Positions 33,700 through 46,121 of a DNA stretch of 64,000 nucleotides are shown one piece after another. This stretch comes from Vicia villosa (taxonomy: Eukaryota > Streptophyta > Magnoliopsida > Fabales > Fabaceae): positions 124,253,042 to 124,317,041 of the forward strand of contig NC_081181.1 in the NCBI RefSeq assembly GCF_029867415.1, read 5' to 3'. The position numbers were made by a program, and so were the translations under genes. How positions within the stretch are numbered: position 1 is the first letter of the stretch; every line of letters begins with the position of its first letter. The notes under the pieces were generated by a model. It ran no database searches, was not told the DNA's origin, and worked only from the letters and a program-made list of their open reading frames with translations.

Positions 33700-34464
33700 A
33701 GCTACGGTTGATAATTATTAGTTTCATTCATTAAAGAAATAAAATAGATAGCACTTGTTAATCATAGTGTAGAGCATGTGGTGCATGCATGAATTTTCCT
33801 TTGAATATGGTAAGCTTGTTACTTGTTTATCCAACATTGTGAATTTGTTAATGGTATTGCATGTGATATTCTGCAAGATTGTTATGAACTTATGATATTG
33901 AAAATTGAAATGTTTGAGGTTCATGATGAATATAGTTGGCATGTTTTTCTATTGTTGGCAATCAGCAAACCACATTAGTCATCAATTAGTTTGTCTCCCC
34001 TGCTGCCACATTACACAAATCATTTCAATTTTAGTGATGCTTAATGCTTCTTAGATAACATGGCACTCATGCATACACAACCAACTTGTCCCTTATTTTA
34101 CTATACCAAATGTAAATTGTTATTAATAATTGTTTTTGTTGTCTGCCTTTTGATCATATATGCCACGAGATCTAGATCTCTGCATCCTTCTAAACTCCAT
34201 TCTTTAAAACCATTTATCAGTTTTTAGCTCCTCAACTGTGAACATGCCAGCCAATAGATACCTATAAGGCTCTAAATCAAAAACAACATTCTGTTTATAT
34301 TAGAAACAAATTGACAATTGAAGTTATATACACTTCAAATCTGTCTCATTACCATGATGGCCTGTCAACTAAGAGAGGCTAACTATATGTGCTGCATTAT
34401 GACTTTTTTTTTAATGAAGCTTGAATTGCTTGCTATTATATATAGAGGAAAATGTTCAACTGTT
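33700..34464. other. DUF241 A upstream region and intergenic sequence
   Basis: 33770-33890 (TGTGGTGCATGCATGAATTT, GGTAAGCTTGTTAC, AATGGTATTGCATGTGATAT) is the inverted match of 44180-44280 upstream of paralogue B. The duplication therefore includes promoter DNA. No gene seen beyond it. Confidence 0.7.
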
Positions 34465-34575
34465 CTTGGAAAGAGATAAGGGGATTCAAGCATTGCAAAT
34501 AGTGTAATTGAATAAATTTTCTTCACAAAGAAAATAAGGAAAAATGTTAGCAAGTTACATCATTAGAGAAGATGG
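34465..34575 (+). pseudogene. DUF241 relic fragment 1
   Basis: GGGGATTCAAGCATTG through TTCTTCACAAAGAAAATAAG parallels 44806-44895 of paralogue B (GDSSIETSVAEYNFFTKKMKKN) with indels. It is a decayed internal piece without start or end. Confidence 0.75.
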
Positions 34576-34789
34576 ATGGAGAATTTAGAGTATCGCCATT
34601 ATCGAGAGGATCATGAATTTACTGCTTGATTACAAAAAGTGCTTAGAGTGATGGTCGATGACACTTCCCTTTTGTCTACTTGGGACAGCAAGAGTTATGG
34701 TTGTTGTTCATGGGAATGAATCACATGTAGCAATCAATCTAGTCATGTTGTAATGCTTGATCTAAATGGTCCTCAGTTTGGTCCTTTTT

Positions 34790-35350
34790 GAGGCGTGATC
34801 GGCGTATCATTTATGGAGTTGCGGCATTTAAAGTATTTGAATCTCAGTTGGAGTTTATTTTCAAACATTAACTTCCCAGATTATTTTGGTTCTCAGTTCA
34901 TACTTTGGCGGAAGAATTCCAAACAATCTTGCCTGTCTTTCGCAATTACAATATCTTGATCATTCAGAGAATGGCCTTGAGGATACAATCCCTCATCAAC
35001 TTGGGAATCTCTTTTATTTGCAGTACCTTGATCTTAGTTGAAATGCGCTGGTTGGAACCATTTCTCATCAATTTGAAAATCTCTCTCATTTGCAGTACCT
35101 TGATCTTAGTCGGAATGTGATGGTTGAAACCATTCCTCGTCATCCAAAATATATAATGGGTGTTTAATGTCGCCACCAACTTAATTGAGCTTGACATTAG
35201 CAATAACATCTTCGAAGGTGCCATTTTATATGATTTTGCCAACCTAAAAAATCTTCATGAACGGCTTGACTTGTCTAATAATGAAGTACAATGTGGAACT
35301 AATCTAGAATCCTTTAAAGAAATATTTACCTTCAAGAAAACCTATAAGTA
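34790..35350 (+). pseudogene. LRR receptor-like protein relic, copy 1
   Basis: Shifting frames give leucine-rich repeat text: ELRHLKYLNLSW, then two tandem copies of TTTGCAGTACCTTGATCTTAGT (LQYLDLS-type), then NLIELDISNN. Frameshifts and stops break it. Similar sequence lies in direct orientation at 42015-42500. It is probably the remains of an LRR-RLP/RLK disease-resistance-like gene. Confidence 0.75.
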
Positions 35351-35519
35351 GAAAAAAATTGAAGAAAATCATGCCGTAGAAAACAAGAAAAAGTATTCTT
35401 ATTACTAAAAATAAAAGTATTATGTAATTGTTATGAGAGGTTATTCTCTACAAGTCATAATAAGGTAAACTGAATTTTAAATCTCAAATAAAGAAAGTCT
35501 TACATTTAATATTTGACTG

Positions 35520-35935
35520 GGATAGGCTTTAATTTCTTCGGAGTATCATTTGTCTTAACTGGTTGAAAAAGCGGTTCCTTCAAAAGTGACCGACACACCT
35601 CTAATGCCCATGTAAAATTATCCTTTCTTCGCACTCCAAAAAAGCAAAACCAACGGGGGATGTAACACCGACCATCTCAAATAACGGAAGTCTATACTTG
35701 TTGGTCTTGTTGGTAGAATCGAGAATGAACATTGTCGAAAATTTATAGAACAACTTTATCGAACCCGGATGAGTCCAAAAAATATCTCGGGCCGTAACTC
35801 CATCGTCGCAAGTTCTGTACCGCGACACATATTTGTTATCATCCAACAATTTCAACAGTTGTTGCATCTTACTTCTATCTCCCCTAATCGCCTTATTATT
35901 GCGGTATCAGATGTTATACACTTGCCTTAAATTCA
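35520..35935 (-). pseudogene. MULE / FAR1-type transposase relic
   Basis: Minus-strand text reads QQLLKLLDDNKYVSRYRTC, DIFWTHPGSIKLFYKFSTMF, LDSTNKTNKYRLPLFEMVGV and VGFAFLECEE, then with a frame change TWALEVC-like and PLFQPVKTNDTPKKLKPIPV. This is the pre-core and core start of a Mutator-like (FAR1-related) transposase. No ends or inverted repeats are seen. Confidence 0.75.
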
Positions 35936-36000
35936 ATATAACACCAATTGTAAAAAGTTTACCTATAATTCTTCCAAAACAAAGATCGTTATAAAAGTTT

Positions 36001-36131
36001 CACTTGTGCAGACTTTAGGCTAGTACTCCTCATATGTGCAATGAAGGCCACTTGCCTGGGCGATGGACCTTATTCATCATCCATTGACCCCGTGTTCCAT
36101 ACTATTCATTATAACAATTTCGATGTGGAAC
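36001..36131 (-). pseudogene. U1 snRNA pseudogene with promoter remnant
   Basis: Minus-strand GGGGTCAATGGATGATGAATAAGG through TTCATTGCAC to AGCCTAAAGTCTGCACAAGTG parallels the U1 gene at 55000-55160. The TATA box and the first ~13 U1 bases, including the 5' splice-site-pairing ACTTACCT, are deleted: GTATGGAACACGGGGTCAATGG joins promoter to body. A mutated USE (TTCCACATCG) remains at 36119-36130. The 3' half is lost. Confidence 0.85.
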
Positions 36132-36263
36132 TCAGATAACATTTGTATCGATTCATTCTAATAAAAGACCAGCTTCCATTAAAAAATGTATGATATCTAT
36201 AGTAATATTGAAAGGAATGGTAAAAGTTGTTATGTTTTATTCTTCATCTCTAAGCTGGTATAT

Positions 36264-36700
36264 AGAGACTGTTTGGCCCAACTTTTTATCTACTTTTCTT
36301 TTCCTTATAAGGAGATGGAGGGCCAAACACATTTTTTATAAAGCTCTTATGGAAAAAAGTAGCTTTTTTTTAAAGACAAAAAATTGAATAAAAGGAGCTT
36401 CTAAAAAAGGAGTTGAAACCAACTTTTTAGGAGCTTAAAATATGTGGTCGCGGTTCGATCATTGAAGACACTTTTCTTTAAAAAAATAACACTACTACAA
36501 TAAACTGTAACTTTTTCAATTTTTTCTATGGTTCATAACATTTAGAATTATAAATTTTTCTTCTTCTTCTTCTGTTTACATTATCATTTTTGTAGATACT
36601 AATATTTTTTAACTTTTATTCATTTTGTTTTAATATTATTAATTTCTTATACTATACACTAAATTATATATATATATATATATATATGTTAATACAACAC

Positions 36701-36705
<5 letters not shown>
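36264..36705. other. Sequence inserted in the copia 3' LTR, left part
   Basis: It starts with GACTGTTTGGCCCAAC. GAGGGCCAAACAC at 36318 is a short inverted match, which hints at a MITE fragment. The rest is AT-rich with no gene. Confidence 0.35.

Positions 36706-36750
<45 letters not shown>
36706..36750. repeat. (AT)n microsatellite left of the foldback MITE
   Basis: A TA-dinucleotide run directly abuts the MITE terminus. A shorter run lies at 36668-36688. Confidence 0.9.
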
Positions 36751-37279
<529 letters not shown>

Positions 37280-37371
37280 CTCAGGATCAAATGACACCAA
37301 AATGTCAAACTTAGAAAATAATTATAACCAAACTTAGAAAATAATACTAATAGAGAAATAAGATATTCCAA

Positions 37372-37390
37372 CCCCCCCCCCCCCCCCCCC
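37372..37390. repeat. C19 homopolymer at the copia polypurine tract
   Basis: On the element's strand this is a G19 run between CAACTTGA and TTGGAATATC, exactly where copia elements have a short G-rich polypurine tract before the 3' LTR. The tract has expanded and appears to have replaced the first LTR bases. Confidence 0.85.
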
Positions 37391-40300
37391 TCAAGTTGGT
37401 GCATAGATATTTATCATGCCCAACTTGTCAATCAAATGCTCAAAGGTTGGTCTTGCCAAACTTTTGGTAAGGATATCCACAATTTGCTGATTTGAAGTCA
37501 CAAATGGGAGACATATGATTCCGGCATCTAACTTCTCTTTTATGAAGTGTCGATCAATCTTAATATATTTGGTTCTGTCATGTTGAACTGGGTTATGAGC
37601 TATGTTAATGGCAGCTTTACTGTCAGAGTATAATTTTAATGGAAGCTCAATTTTCATCTTAAGTTCTTCTAGGACTCTAAGGATCCATAACCCTTCACAA
37701 ATATCTTGAGACATAGCTCTAAACTCAGCTTCTGCACTACTTCTTGCTACAACTCCTTGTTTCTTACTCCTCCATGTCACAAGATTACCCCAAACATAGG
37801 TACAATATCCAGAGGTTGATTTTCTATCTGTGACTGAGCCTGCCCAATCAGCATCGGTGAAGATAGACACATTTCTTTCACTAGTTTTCTTAAAATGTAA
37901 GCCTTTACCAGGCTTTCCCTTCAAATATCTCAGTATCATATAGACTGCCTCAAGATGTTCCTCGTAAGGAGAATGCATAAATTGACTTACTACACTAACT
38001 AAGAAAGCAATATCAGGTCGGGTGTGTGATAAATAAATCAGTTTTCCAACCAATCTCTGATATCTACCAGTATCAACAGGAACACTACCTTCTTCCCAAA
38101 GTTTAGCATTAGGATCCATAGGGGTATCTGCAGGACGACATCCACTCATTCTTGTTTCTCTCAATAAGTCTAGAATGTATTTCTGCTGTGAAACCACAAT
38201 ACCATTCTTTGACCGAGCAACCTCCATACCAAGAAAATATCGCATGGATCCTAAGTCCTTGATTTCAAAGTCTACTGCTAATTTCTCTTTTACTCTTGCC
38301 ATTTCAACTGTATCGTCTCCAGTAAGGACAATATCATCAACATATACAATCAGGGCAGCCAATTTCCCATTAAAGGAGAACTTTGTGAACAAGGTGTGAT
38401 CAGTCTGTCCTTGAATGTACCCTTGTTTCTTCATGGACTGAGTGAATTTTTCAAACCAAGCTCTAGGAGACTGTTTTAATCCATACAAAGACTTATTCAA
38501 TTTGCATACATTTGATCCAAATTTGTTTTCAAATCCAGGAGGAGTGTCCATGTATACTTCTTCTTCTAGATCGCCATTCAGAAAGGCATTCTTAACATCT
38601 AACTGATGTAAGGGCCAATCCAGGTTAGCAGCAAGAGATAAAAGAATTCTTACAATGTTCAGTTTTGCAACAAGAGCAAATGTCTCTGAGTAGTCTATAC
38701 CATAGGTCTGAGTAAATCCTTTAGCCACCAAGCGAGCCTTGTACCTTTCAATTGATCCATCTGAATTATATTTCACAGTAAACACCCATTTGCATCCAAC
38801 TGTCTTCTTACCATTCGGTAGCGTCATAACACTCCAAGTTTTTTTCTTTTCTAGAGCTTTCATCTCCTCAAGTACAGCTTCCCTCCACTTTGGAATTTCT
38901 AGAGCAACCTGTACATTTTTTGGAATTTCTACACTAGACAATTTTGAGGTGAATGCAGACAGAGATGAAGACAAATTTGAATATGATATAAAATTGGACA
39001 TGGGGTGTTTAGTACACGATCTAACAGGTTTTCTAATGGCAACAAGATCATCTATATCAGGATACAAAATACAACTTTCAGAAACAGAGATGGACTTACC
39101 TTTCCTATTCTTAGGAGGTTGATCATTCCCCGGTTCAGATTCCTGACCGTGTGGAGATGTGGACTCATCCATTCCTTTGTGGTTCTTTTTCACAAAAACC
39201 TTCCCTTTCCAAATCCCGTTTCCTAATTCAAACCTGTTTTCCCGAAGTGACTCATTATTCTGTGGCATTTCAACTAGATCATCACTATCATCGTTTTCAG
39301 GAATTTCATTGTTTTCTACATGAGAAAATGTAGGCTTAGATTCACAAGGATCATTACTCATAACAGGAGTAGGATTAGATAAAGAATCATGGCCATTTTC
39401 TGTTGGTGCAGAAGTATAAGTCTCAGAACTTTGTGATACAGGCAAAGATAAATTATTTAAAAAACTCATATTCTCAATTTGAAACAAGTCTTCCTTTATA
39501 TCCCCCCTTGATGAGTGTCATCAAAAAAGGTTTATTTTCAAAGAATGTAACATCCATAGTGACAAACATTTTTTTGGTTTTTGGATCAAAACATTTATAT
39601 CCTTTTTGGGTTGGGGAGTATCCAACAAAAACACACTTTATAGCACGTGGTTCAAGTTTTCCAACATTTTTATGTTCATGAACAAAAGGTGTGCAACAAA
39701 AGATTTTTAATGTCAGATCAGTTAAAACACGAGAACTAGGAAAATATTCTTTGAAAGTATTAATTGGAGTTTGAAAATTAAGAATTTTGGAGGGCATTCT
39801 ATTAATTAAATATGCAGTTGTTAAAACGGCTTCGCCCCACAAATATTTTGGTACTTTATTTGTGAAAAGTAAAGCTCTAGCAACCTCCAATAAATGTCTA
39901 TTTTTCCTTTCGGCAACTCCATTTTGTTGAGGAGTATTAGGACATGAACTTTGATGTACAATCCCATTTTTTAGAAAAAAATCATCCAGGATCGTGTTAA
40001 AATATTCTTTGCCATTATCACTTCTAAAGACTTGGATATTTGTTTGAAATTGATTCTGCACCATTGTAAAAAAATTCTTTACAACCTGACAAACATCTGA
40101 TTTCCCCTTTAACAAGTACACCCAACATACTCTTGTATGGTCATCTATAAATGTGATAAACCATTTTTTTGAGAGAGAGTGTACTTGTACGGTTAGGGCC
40201 CCAAACATCACTGTGAATAATAGAAAAAGGTTTTGATTATTTATAAGGCTGTATTGAAAATTGGGAACGATGATGTTTTGCAAACTCACATGCTTCACAT

Positions 40301-41106
40301 TTAAACGAAGAAAAATTCTTATTATGAAATAACTTAGGAAACAAGTGTTTTAAGTAACAAAAACTAGGATGACTTAATCTTAAATGCCATGTCATAATGT
40401 TGTCATCTGTATTATTCAAAACAGAAAAAGACTCAAAATACGAACTTATTGTTTTTTAAGGTAGTTGTGATGCAGATCCAATGTCAAGGTAGTAGAGTCC
40501 TCCACTCTCCTTAGCACTGCCAATCATCTTCCTCGAGTTCAAATCCTGAAAGACACAGTGAGATCGGAAAAAATTAGTTTGACAATTTATATCTTGGGCT
40601 AATTTACTGACGGACATTAAATTACATGATAAATTTGGAACATGAAGGACATTTTTCAGAGTTAACTTTGGAGACAAGACAACTGACCCTTTACCTGCAA
40701 TGGCTGAAAAAGAGCCATCGGCAATTTTTATTTATTGGTTACCTGCACATGGACTATATGAAGAGAAAAAAAATAGATTCAACTGTCATGTGATCAGAGG
40801 CACCTGAATCTACTATCAAAGTATGACTGGGACTGACACTAATAAATGCATAATTACCTTTTGTTGCTATAGAGCAAGAAGGAGTTGGAGACTCGAGGAG
40901 TTTGTACAGTCTGTCTAGTTGTTCTGTAGTGAATGGAAGCTGAGCTGAAGAGATTTGATGCCCTTGATCAGAATTACTAGTCTGAAATGCACGACCACCT
41001 TTGTCGTTTCCTCTACTGCTGCCATTTCTGCGGCCACCGCCACCGCCATCATTGGATCCGGTGAAGGCAGACCTAGAGCGGGCCAACTCGTGTTGTGATT
41101 CGCCAT
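37391..41106 (-). pseudogene. Ty1/copia gag-pol remnant: protease, integrase, RT, RNase H
   Basis: From right to left are a Gly-rich gag tail with protease motif VDSGASDHMT (about 40800), then a GAG-pre-integrase piece with WHLRLSHP and CEACEFAKHH (40237-40419), then the integrase core. That core shows FRSDNGKEYF and QQNGVAERKNRHL (39474-40298). Last is a 698-codon frame (37391-39487) with RT text (GCKWVFTVKYNSDGSIERYK, QLDVKNAFLNGDL, YVDD near residue 382), then RNase H (DADWAGS...STSGYC, RSSAEAEFRA) and the usual end [11 protein letters not shown]. Frameshifts between segments and a missing gag body show it is inactive. Confidence 0.93.
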
Positions 41107-41211
41107 AGGGGATTAAACGGGTATGTCAATCGGATCGGGTAAGAAAATGTCCCGAACCCCACTAGTTGTGGAAGTTTTACAGTAAACCCTAACCTAGAGC
41201 TCTTGATATCA

Positions 41212-41378
41212 TATTGAAAGGAATGGTAAAAAGCTGTTATGTTTTATTTTTCAGCTCTAAGCTGGTATATATAGTGGTAATACAATAATGATATTAATTT
41301 TCTCCTTAATGGAGAATAAAGGAAAACAAAAGAGAATAAACGAAAATAATACAAATAGGGAAATAAGATATTCCAACA
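41212..41378 (-). repeat. 5' LTR of the copia element, 167 bp
   Basis: Minus-strand TGTTGGAATATCTTATTTCC to CCATTCCTTTCAATA. A TATATATACCAGC stretch may be its promoter. It is short, as in many copia elements. Confidence 0.88.
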
Positions 41379-41383
41379 AGTAA

Positions 41384-42011
41384 TTTTAAATGATACTCCT
41401 TATTAATTTTTTACTCTTAGGTGTCATTCTTTGACCAAAATTTTAATTGAAGGACAATTTTCGGAATCATACTATACTTTTGCTACTTACTACAATTTTA
41501 TTTAGTCTTTTTTTTATCAAAGCCTAAGCAACTTATTTGATGCCAAACACCCTGTTCTGCTGTCACATGCTCTCTGCTGTGTATGTTTGCCTTCTGTTTT
41601 TTGGTTTTGAGCTTTTGATCATGGATGCTACGTAGATAGCTCGGTCATCCACCATGCTCATATATTTCTCTCAGGTGTGTGCAGTGGATTGTCTCAATAC
41701 ATCATTCAGATCAGTATTGAAACATGTGAGCAATGTTGTCCTTCTAATGTTTTAAATTTAAAACCATCTAACCATGCGTAGATTAATTTTCTGATACTAT
41801 TAAAACTTGTATTGCAGTACACAGGGATATCAACCAAGAGATATTACCAAGTTGAGAAACTAGGATAAGGAAAAATAACTAAAAACTCCAGCATCAAATC
41901 AAATACAAATATCAAAATTAGTTGGTTGTTGCTTTTAATATGCCTTCCTTATATTAAGTCTCACTTTTAAGTATTCTGCCTCTAAATGTGGCAAGCAATA
42001 TGTTCAGTTTT
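41384..42011. other. Intergenic sequence with an old duplication
   Basis: Pieces such as TTTTGATCATGGATGCTACG (about 41613) echo 34150-34170, so the block duplicated with the LRR relic probably starts here. No gene seen. Confidence 0.4.
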
Positions 42012-42014
42012 GTT

Positions 42015-42510
42015 GATGGAGTTGCGGCATTTAAGTATTTGAATCTCAGTTAGAGTTTATTTTCAAGCAGTAACTTTCCAAAATTATTTGGTTCTCTAAG
42101 CAACTTGAGATTCCTTGACCTCCAAGCTTCACACTTTGGTGGAAGAATTCCAAACAATCTTGTCCGTCTTTCGCAATTGTAATACCTTGATCTTTCAGTG
42201 AATATAATGGCCTTGAGGGTACAATCCTTCATCAACTTGGGAATCTCTTTCGTTTGTAATACCTTGATCATAGTCAGAATGCTCTGGTTGAAACCATTCC
42301 TCATCGTCCAATATATATGAATGGATGTTTAATGTCACCACCAACTTAATTGAGCTTGACATTTAACATCTTCGAAGGTGCCATTTTATATAATTTTGCA
42401 ACATAAAAAATCTTCTTGAACGGCTTGACTGTTTTAGTAATGAAGTACAAGGTGCAACTAATCTAGAATTCTTTAAAGAAATATGTACCTTCAAGAAAAC
42501 CTATAAGTAG
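42015..42510 (+). pseudogene. LRR receptor-like protein relic, copy 2
   Basis: Direct-orientation match to 34815-35350 (GGAGTTGCGGCATTTAA, GGAAGAATTCCAAACAATCT, ATTGAGCTTGACATT). It keeps GSLSNLRFLDLQASHFGG-type sequence that is missing from copy 1 but has its own indels and stops. Confidence 0.75.
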
Positions 42511-42800
42511 AATAAAACTTCAAGAAAACCATGTAGTAAAAAACATGAAAAAGTATTCTTATTACTAAAAAATAAAACTATTATGTAATTGTTATGGGGG
42601 GTTATTCTCTGCAAGTCATAATAAGGTAAACTCAATTTTAAATCTCAAATATAGGAAGCCTTACATTTAATATTTGATTGTTAATCGAGTGGGCAACATC
42701 CCTAGAAAATACAAGTATTACATTTATATCATATAATTCCGTTCTTCTGTTGGTAATTCACTTGTACTAGTAGCTTAAGATTTAAAATATTAACATAAAT

Positions 42801-42882
42801 GTGGACGTGCCGGAGTGGTTATCGGGCATGACTAGAAATCATGTGGGCTTTGCCCGCGCAGGTTCGAATCCTGCCGTCCACG
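42801..42882 (+). tRNA. tRNA-Ser (AGA)
   Basis: An 82-nt cloverleaf with acceptor GTGGACG/CGTCCAC, D-arm CCGGAGTGGTTATCGGG, anticodon stem CATGA/TCATG with loop CTAGAAA (anticodon AGA), a class II long variable arm (TGGGCTTTGCCCGC) and T-arm GCAGGTTCGAATCCTGC. A T7 run at 42883-42889 serves as the Pol III terminator. No CCA is encoded, as usual in eukaryotes. Confidence 0.96.
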
Positions 42883-43079
42883 TTTTTTTAAATGTCTCTT
42901 TCTTGTCAGAAGAGGAAAATTACTAAACTATTGAATGTATAAAGACAAAGGCATTAAGATCATTATGGAGAATCTGAACCTTTCTCTTAAGATTTTGGGG
43001 TTTGATAAGCATGAAGATTATGCAGAATAATGATGTGTATTTTTTTGACTCAATTGGATGAGCCACTTTGTTATGCAAC

Positions 43080-43380
43080 CTTTACTAATGTGTTGATGAG
43101 AACAATAAACCTTGTCTTAGAGCTGCCAAAGGAGGCATGATATTTTCGTCTTCAACCAAATCACTGGAAAAAAGTGCATTTTGCATATCCAGTGATTAAT
43201 TTGACCACTAGAGCAAAAATATCCTTATAATCAATGTCTTCTCTTACCGGCCCTGGCAACAGGTGGGCACTGGTTTTAACCAAGTGACTAAATAATACAC
43301 TTTTCCCTCCATCCTCTAGCCTTTTAATTTTACACTTTATCTTCAACCATATCTTGTGAGATATTCATTCAAAGTCTGCT
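43080..43380 (-). pseudogene. Ty1/copia RT relic fragment
   Basis: Minus-strand text includes KIKCKIKRLEDG, a frame break, REDIDYKDIFALVVKLIT and YAKCTFFQ. This matches the start of a copia RT domain (the GIDYxxxFAPVVK region). No flanking element structure. Confidence 0.65.
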
Positions 43381-43384
43381 TAAA

Positions 43385-43565
43385 GAATAAAGATGTTTCC
43401 AAACACTGCAACTCATTGAAATTCTCCAAGTTCTCTTCCCAAGATAATATTCTCTAATACATCAATTTTGCAAAGAAGGATAAAAGGGATTTTGATTGGA
43501 AATTAGAAATGTTTATCCCAGCAACTTCTCTAAGCACACTACTCAAAGCAAATAAGTTCATAACC
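43385..43565 (-). pseudogene. DUF241 relic fragment 2
   Basis: CACTGCAACTCATTGAAATTCTCCAA and GCAACTTCTCTAAGCAC parallel 32915-33080 of gene A, with indels. Confidence 0.75.
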
Positions 43566-44355
43566 ATCATTCAACAATATTCTTCATCGATTATATGATA
43601 AACTTCCTAACATTTATAATATATAATAGCAAGCAATCCAAAATAAATAATGCAGCTAACCTCTCTCAATCAATGTGAGCATGTGGTAGAAACATAAGTT
43701 TACCGGTTAAATAAACTTGTCACACTTGTGCCAAACATTGAGCATTATTAAACATCTCAACCTCCTTGTATTGGTAAATAGCAAACTTCTTTAGTCACTT
43801 CGTTTCTAATACTATAAAATAGAATGCATTGTTTTGGTTCAAAGGTATCTATTGTCTGGCATGTTCCATTATTGGGGAGCTAAGTAGTTTAAAGAATGGA
43901 TAATAGAAAGATGAGATCCAGATCAAAATATGGACACCAAACTAAATTATATACAATTTTTATTCTATTAATCGGTTGTGTACATGAATGACATGTAAGA
44001 AGCAATAAGAAACACCAATTTTTATATTTGCAATTATGATTGTTATGTGTCAGTAGAGATGGCAAACTAATTGAATACTAATCATGTCTTCTGATAATCA
44101 ACACTTAAAAGACATGCCAGTTATATTCATCACGCACCTAAAACACATTTCAATGATATAAGCATCTTGAAGAATATCACATGCAATACCATTAACAAAT
44201 TCACAATGTTGAGTTGACATGTGACAAGCTTACCATATTCAAAGGGAATTTCGTGCATGCACCACATGCTGTACACCATGATTAACAAGTACTATCTATT
44301 TTATTTCTTTATTATAAGAAATTAACCATTATCAACCAATATCATGAGTAGCTCT
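43566..44355. other. Upstream region of DUF241 gene B
   Basis: From about 44165 the sequence is the inverted match of the gene A promoter region. Left of that, no gene is seen. Confidence 0.6.
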
Positions 44356-44364
44356 TATATAAAG
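44356..44364 (+). promoter_or_regulatory. TATA box of DUF241 gene B
   Basis: TATATAAAG about 90 bp before the ATG, identical in sequence and spacing to gene A. Confidence 0.75.
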
Positions 44365-44448
44365 AGAGACTCAAGGGCTTGGTAACATCACACAAACATT
44401 GAGCTTTACATTATCTTACAAGAAACTACGAACAAATTAAAGAGCAAT

Positions 44449-45303
44449 ATGGCAACAAAGATCCATGTTCGCTCGAATAGTTTTCCTTCTCAATCTCATC
44501 CTAACTCCACTAGAATAGAACAAGAGCTAAGCAAAATCAAGACATGGGAAACCACATCAACATCCACATCCGATTCAATTACCATTGGCCTTTCTTTGCT
44601 TGAAGATTTATACATTTCATTGGAAGATTTTCTCAATATGAGATCAACACAAAAGGTCATTTCTCAGCATCAAGGTGAGAATTTTGTGGAAGAGTTGTTG
44701 GATGGTTCAGTGAAAATTTTGGATATCTGTGGTCTCGCGAGAGACACAATGTTAGACATCAAAGAAAATGTTGAAGCACTTCATTCTTCTCTTAGAAGAA
44801 GAAAGGGAGATTCAAGCATTGAAACAAGTGTAGCCGAATATAATTTCTTCACAAAGAAGATGAAGAAAAATGTGACAAAGTTGATGACATCTCTAAAACA
44901 GATGGAAAGTAAATTTGGAGCTTCCACACTTTTGAACCATGATCAAGAAGTTGTTTATGTGATAAGAGTTCTTAGAGAGGTTATAGTAATGAACATGTCT
45001 ATCTTTCAATCTATTTTGTCTTTCTTGGCTTCCCAGTCAAAGGCAACCAAATGGTTGAAAATGGCAAAGTTGATGCACAAGAGGACAATATCATGTGAGG
45101 ACGAGAATTTAAATGAATTGCAGTGTGTCGATGCATCCTTAAGAACCCTTTTACGCGAAGGTTCTTATGTTACCAAGATGCGGGCTGCACATGAAAGTTT
45201 TGAAGCTATGGAGAGTGCAATTGAATTGCTAGAGAAAGGTTTGGAAAGTGTATTTAGGCGTTTGGTTAAGACTAGAGTTTGTCTTTTGAACATGACTCAA
45301 TAG
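44449..45303 (+). CDS. DUF241 (BPS1-related) protein, paralogue B, 284 aa
   Basis: Intronless frame starting MATKIHVRSNSFPSQSHPNS and ending CLLNMTQ. It aligns over its whole length with gene A. Shared blocks include LHSSLRRRKGDSSIE, NFFTKKMKKNVTKLMTSLKQ, FQSILSFL and LQCV(E/D)ASLRTLLREGS. It is six residues shorter than gene A, partly through loss in the SFLVGSASKSKANKW region (here SFLASQSKATKW). The family is plant-specific and of unknown biochemical role, related to BYPASS1. Opposite orientation and shared promoters point to an inverted duplication. It appears intact. Confidence 0.9.
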   Translation: MATKIHVRSNSFPSQSHPNSTRIEQELSKIKTWETTSTSTSDSITIGLSLLEDLYISLEDFLNMRSTQKVISQHQGENFVEELLDGSVKILDICGLARDTMLDIKENVEALHSSLRRRKGDSSIETSVAEYNFFTKKMKKNVTKLMTSLKQMESKFGASTLLNHDQEVVYVIRVLREVIVMNMSIFQSILSFLASQSKATKWLKMAKLMHKRTISCEDENLNELQCVDASLRTLLREGSYVTKMRAAHESFEAMESAIELLEKGLESVFRRLVKTRVCLLNMTQ

Positions 45304-45842
45304 TTTGCTGGGTCTTTATTATCTCCCCAAAGCAAGCATCCAAATTTTAAGGATCTGCTGAGGATTGAAATTTTGTTTGTATAAATACATACAATTCAAT
45401 AGTCATACATTACAATCAAATACAATGAAAAGCTTATAATAATTATCACTGCCTCTATTCATCTCATGTGCTTTTTAGCTATATACTCTAAACAGATTAA
45501 CATCCAGACTCCCTATTACTAGCACACATCTCTCGGATTTTTCAAAAAATCTTGAAACATAATTAGGAAGGGCTGGGAATGCAATGACAAATGTGTGGTA
45601 TATCATATTAGTTCCTTTTTTATATTAGTAAATCCTACCCAACATTCCTTTTTTTATATAGAGCAAACAAAGTAGATATTTGTAAAATATTAACCATAGA
45701 ATAAATGTAATATACTTCCTTTTTTTTTATGAAAATCTACATGATAATGGTTCAACAAATCAGTAGCTTCTACTTATTATCACTTTATCAGCTTGTTTTA
45801 CTGACCGGGATGTTAACGCATTTTTGCTTGAAGAGGAGATAA
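45304..45842. other. 3' flank of DUF241 gene B
   Basis: The first ~100 bp (CCAAATTTTAAGGATCTGCTGAGGATT) is 3' UTR shared with gene A and with the fragment at 54080. The rest is AT-rich with no gene. Confidence 0.5.
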
Positions 45843-45926
45843 AATGCCGCTAAATGTGACGCTAACACAATATTCTTTAGTAAAAGGCGAAAGAATAGTT
45901 CGCTATGTCATCATCACACGGCTCCT
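45843..45926 (-). pseudogene. U5: U5 snRNA pseudogene 1, 3' end missing
   Basis: Minus-strand GGAGCCGTGTGATGATGACATAG runs through the loop TTCGCCTTTTACTAAAGAA to TAGCGGCAT. The Sm site and 3' hairpin seen in the other copies are replaced by unrelated sequence (TTTATCTCCTCTTC). A USE-like ATCCCACATT remains upstream near 45990. Confidence 0.88.
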
Positions 45927-46121
45927 TAATTGTTGACAATCAGAGGTCCTTTCATTTAATATGTAAGGAACATAGTTTCCTTAACGAAGTAGATAATGTG
46001 GGATTTCAGTTTGATACCCACTCACTTGACCCCGACCTTCAATTACTAAAGTATCCCAATCTAAAGACAATTGAATTTCAATACAAATGCAGCACATGAA
46101 ACTACATGAATAAAAACTCAC

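Noticed and set aside
45905..46099. 64-codon ORF beginning in U5 pseudogene sequence
   Set aside because: Antisense to the U5 relic, with no coding features.
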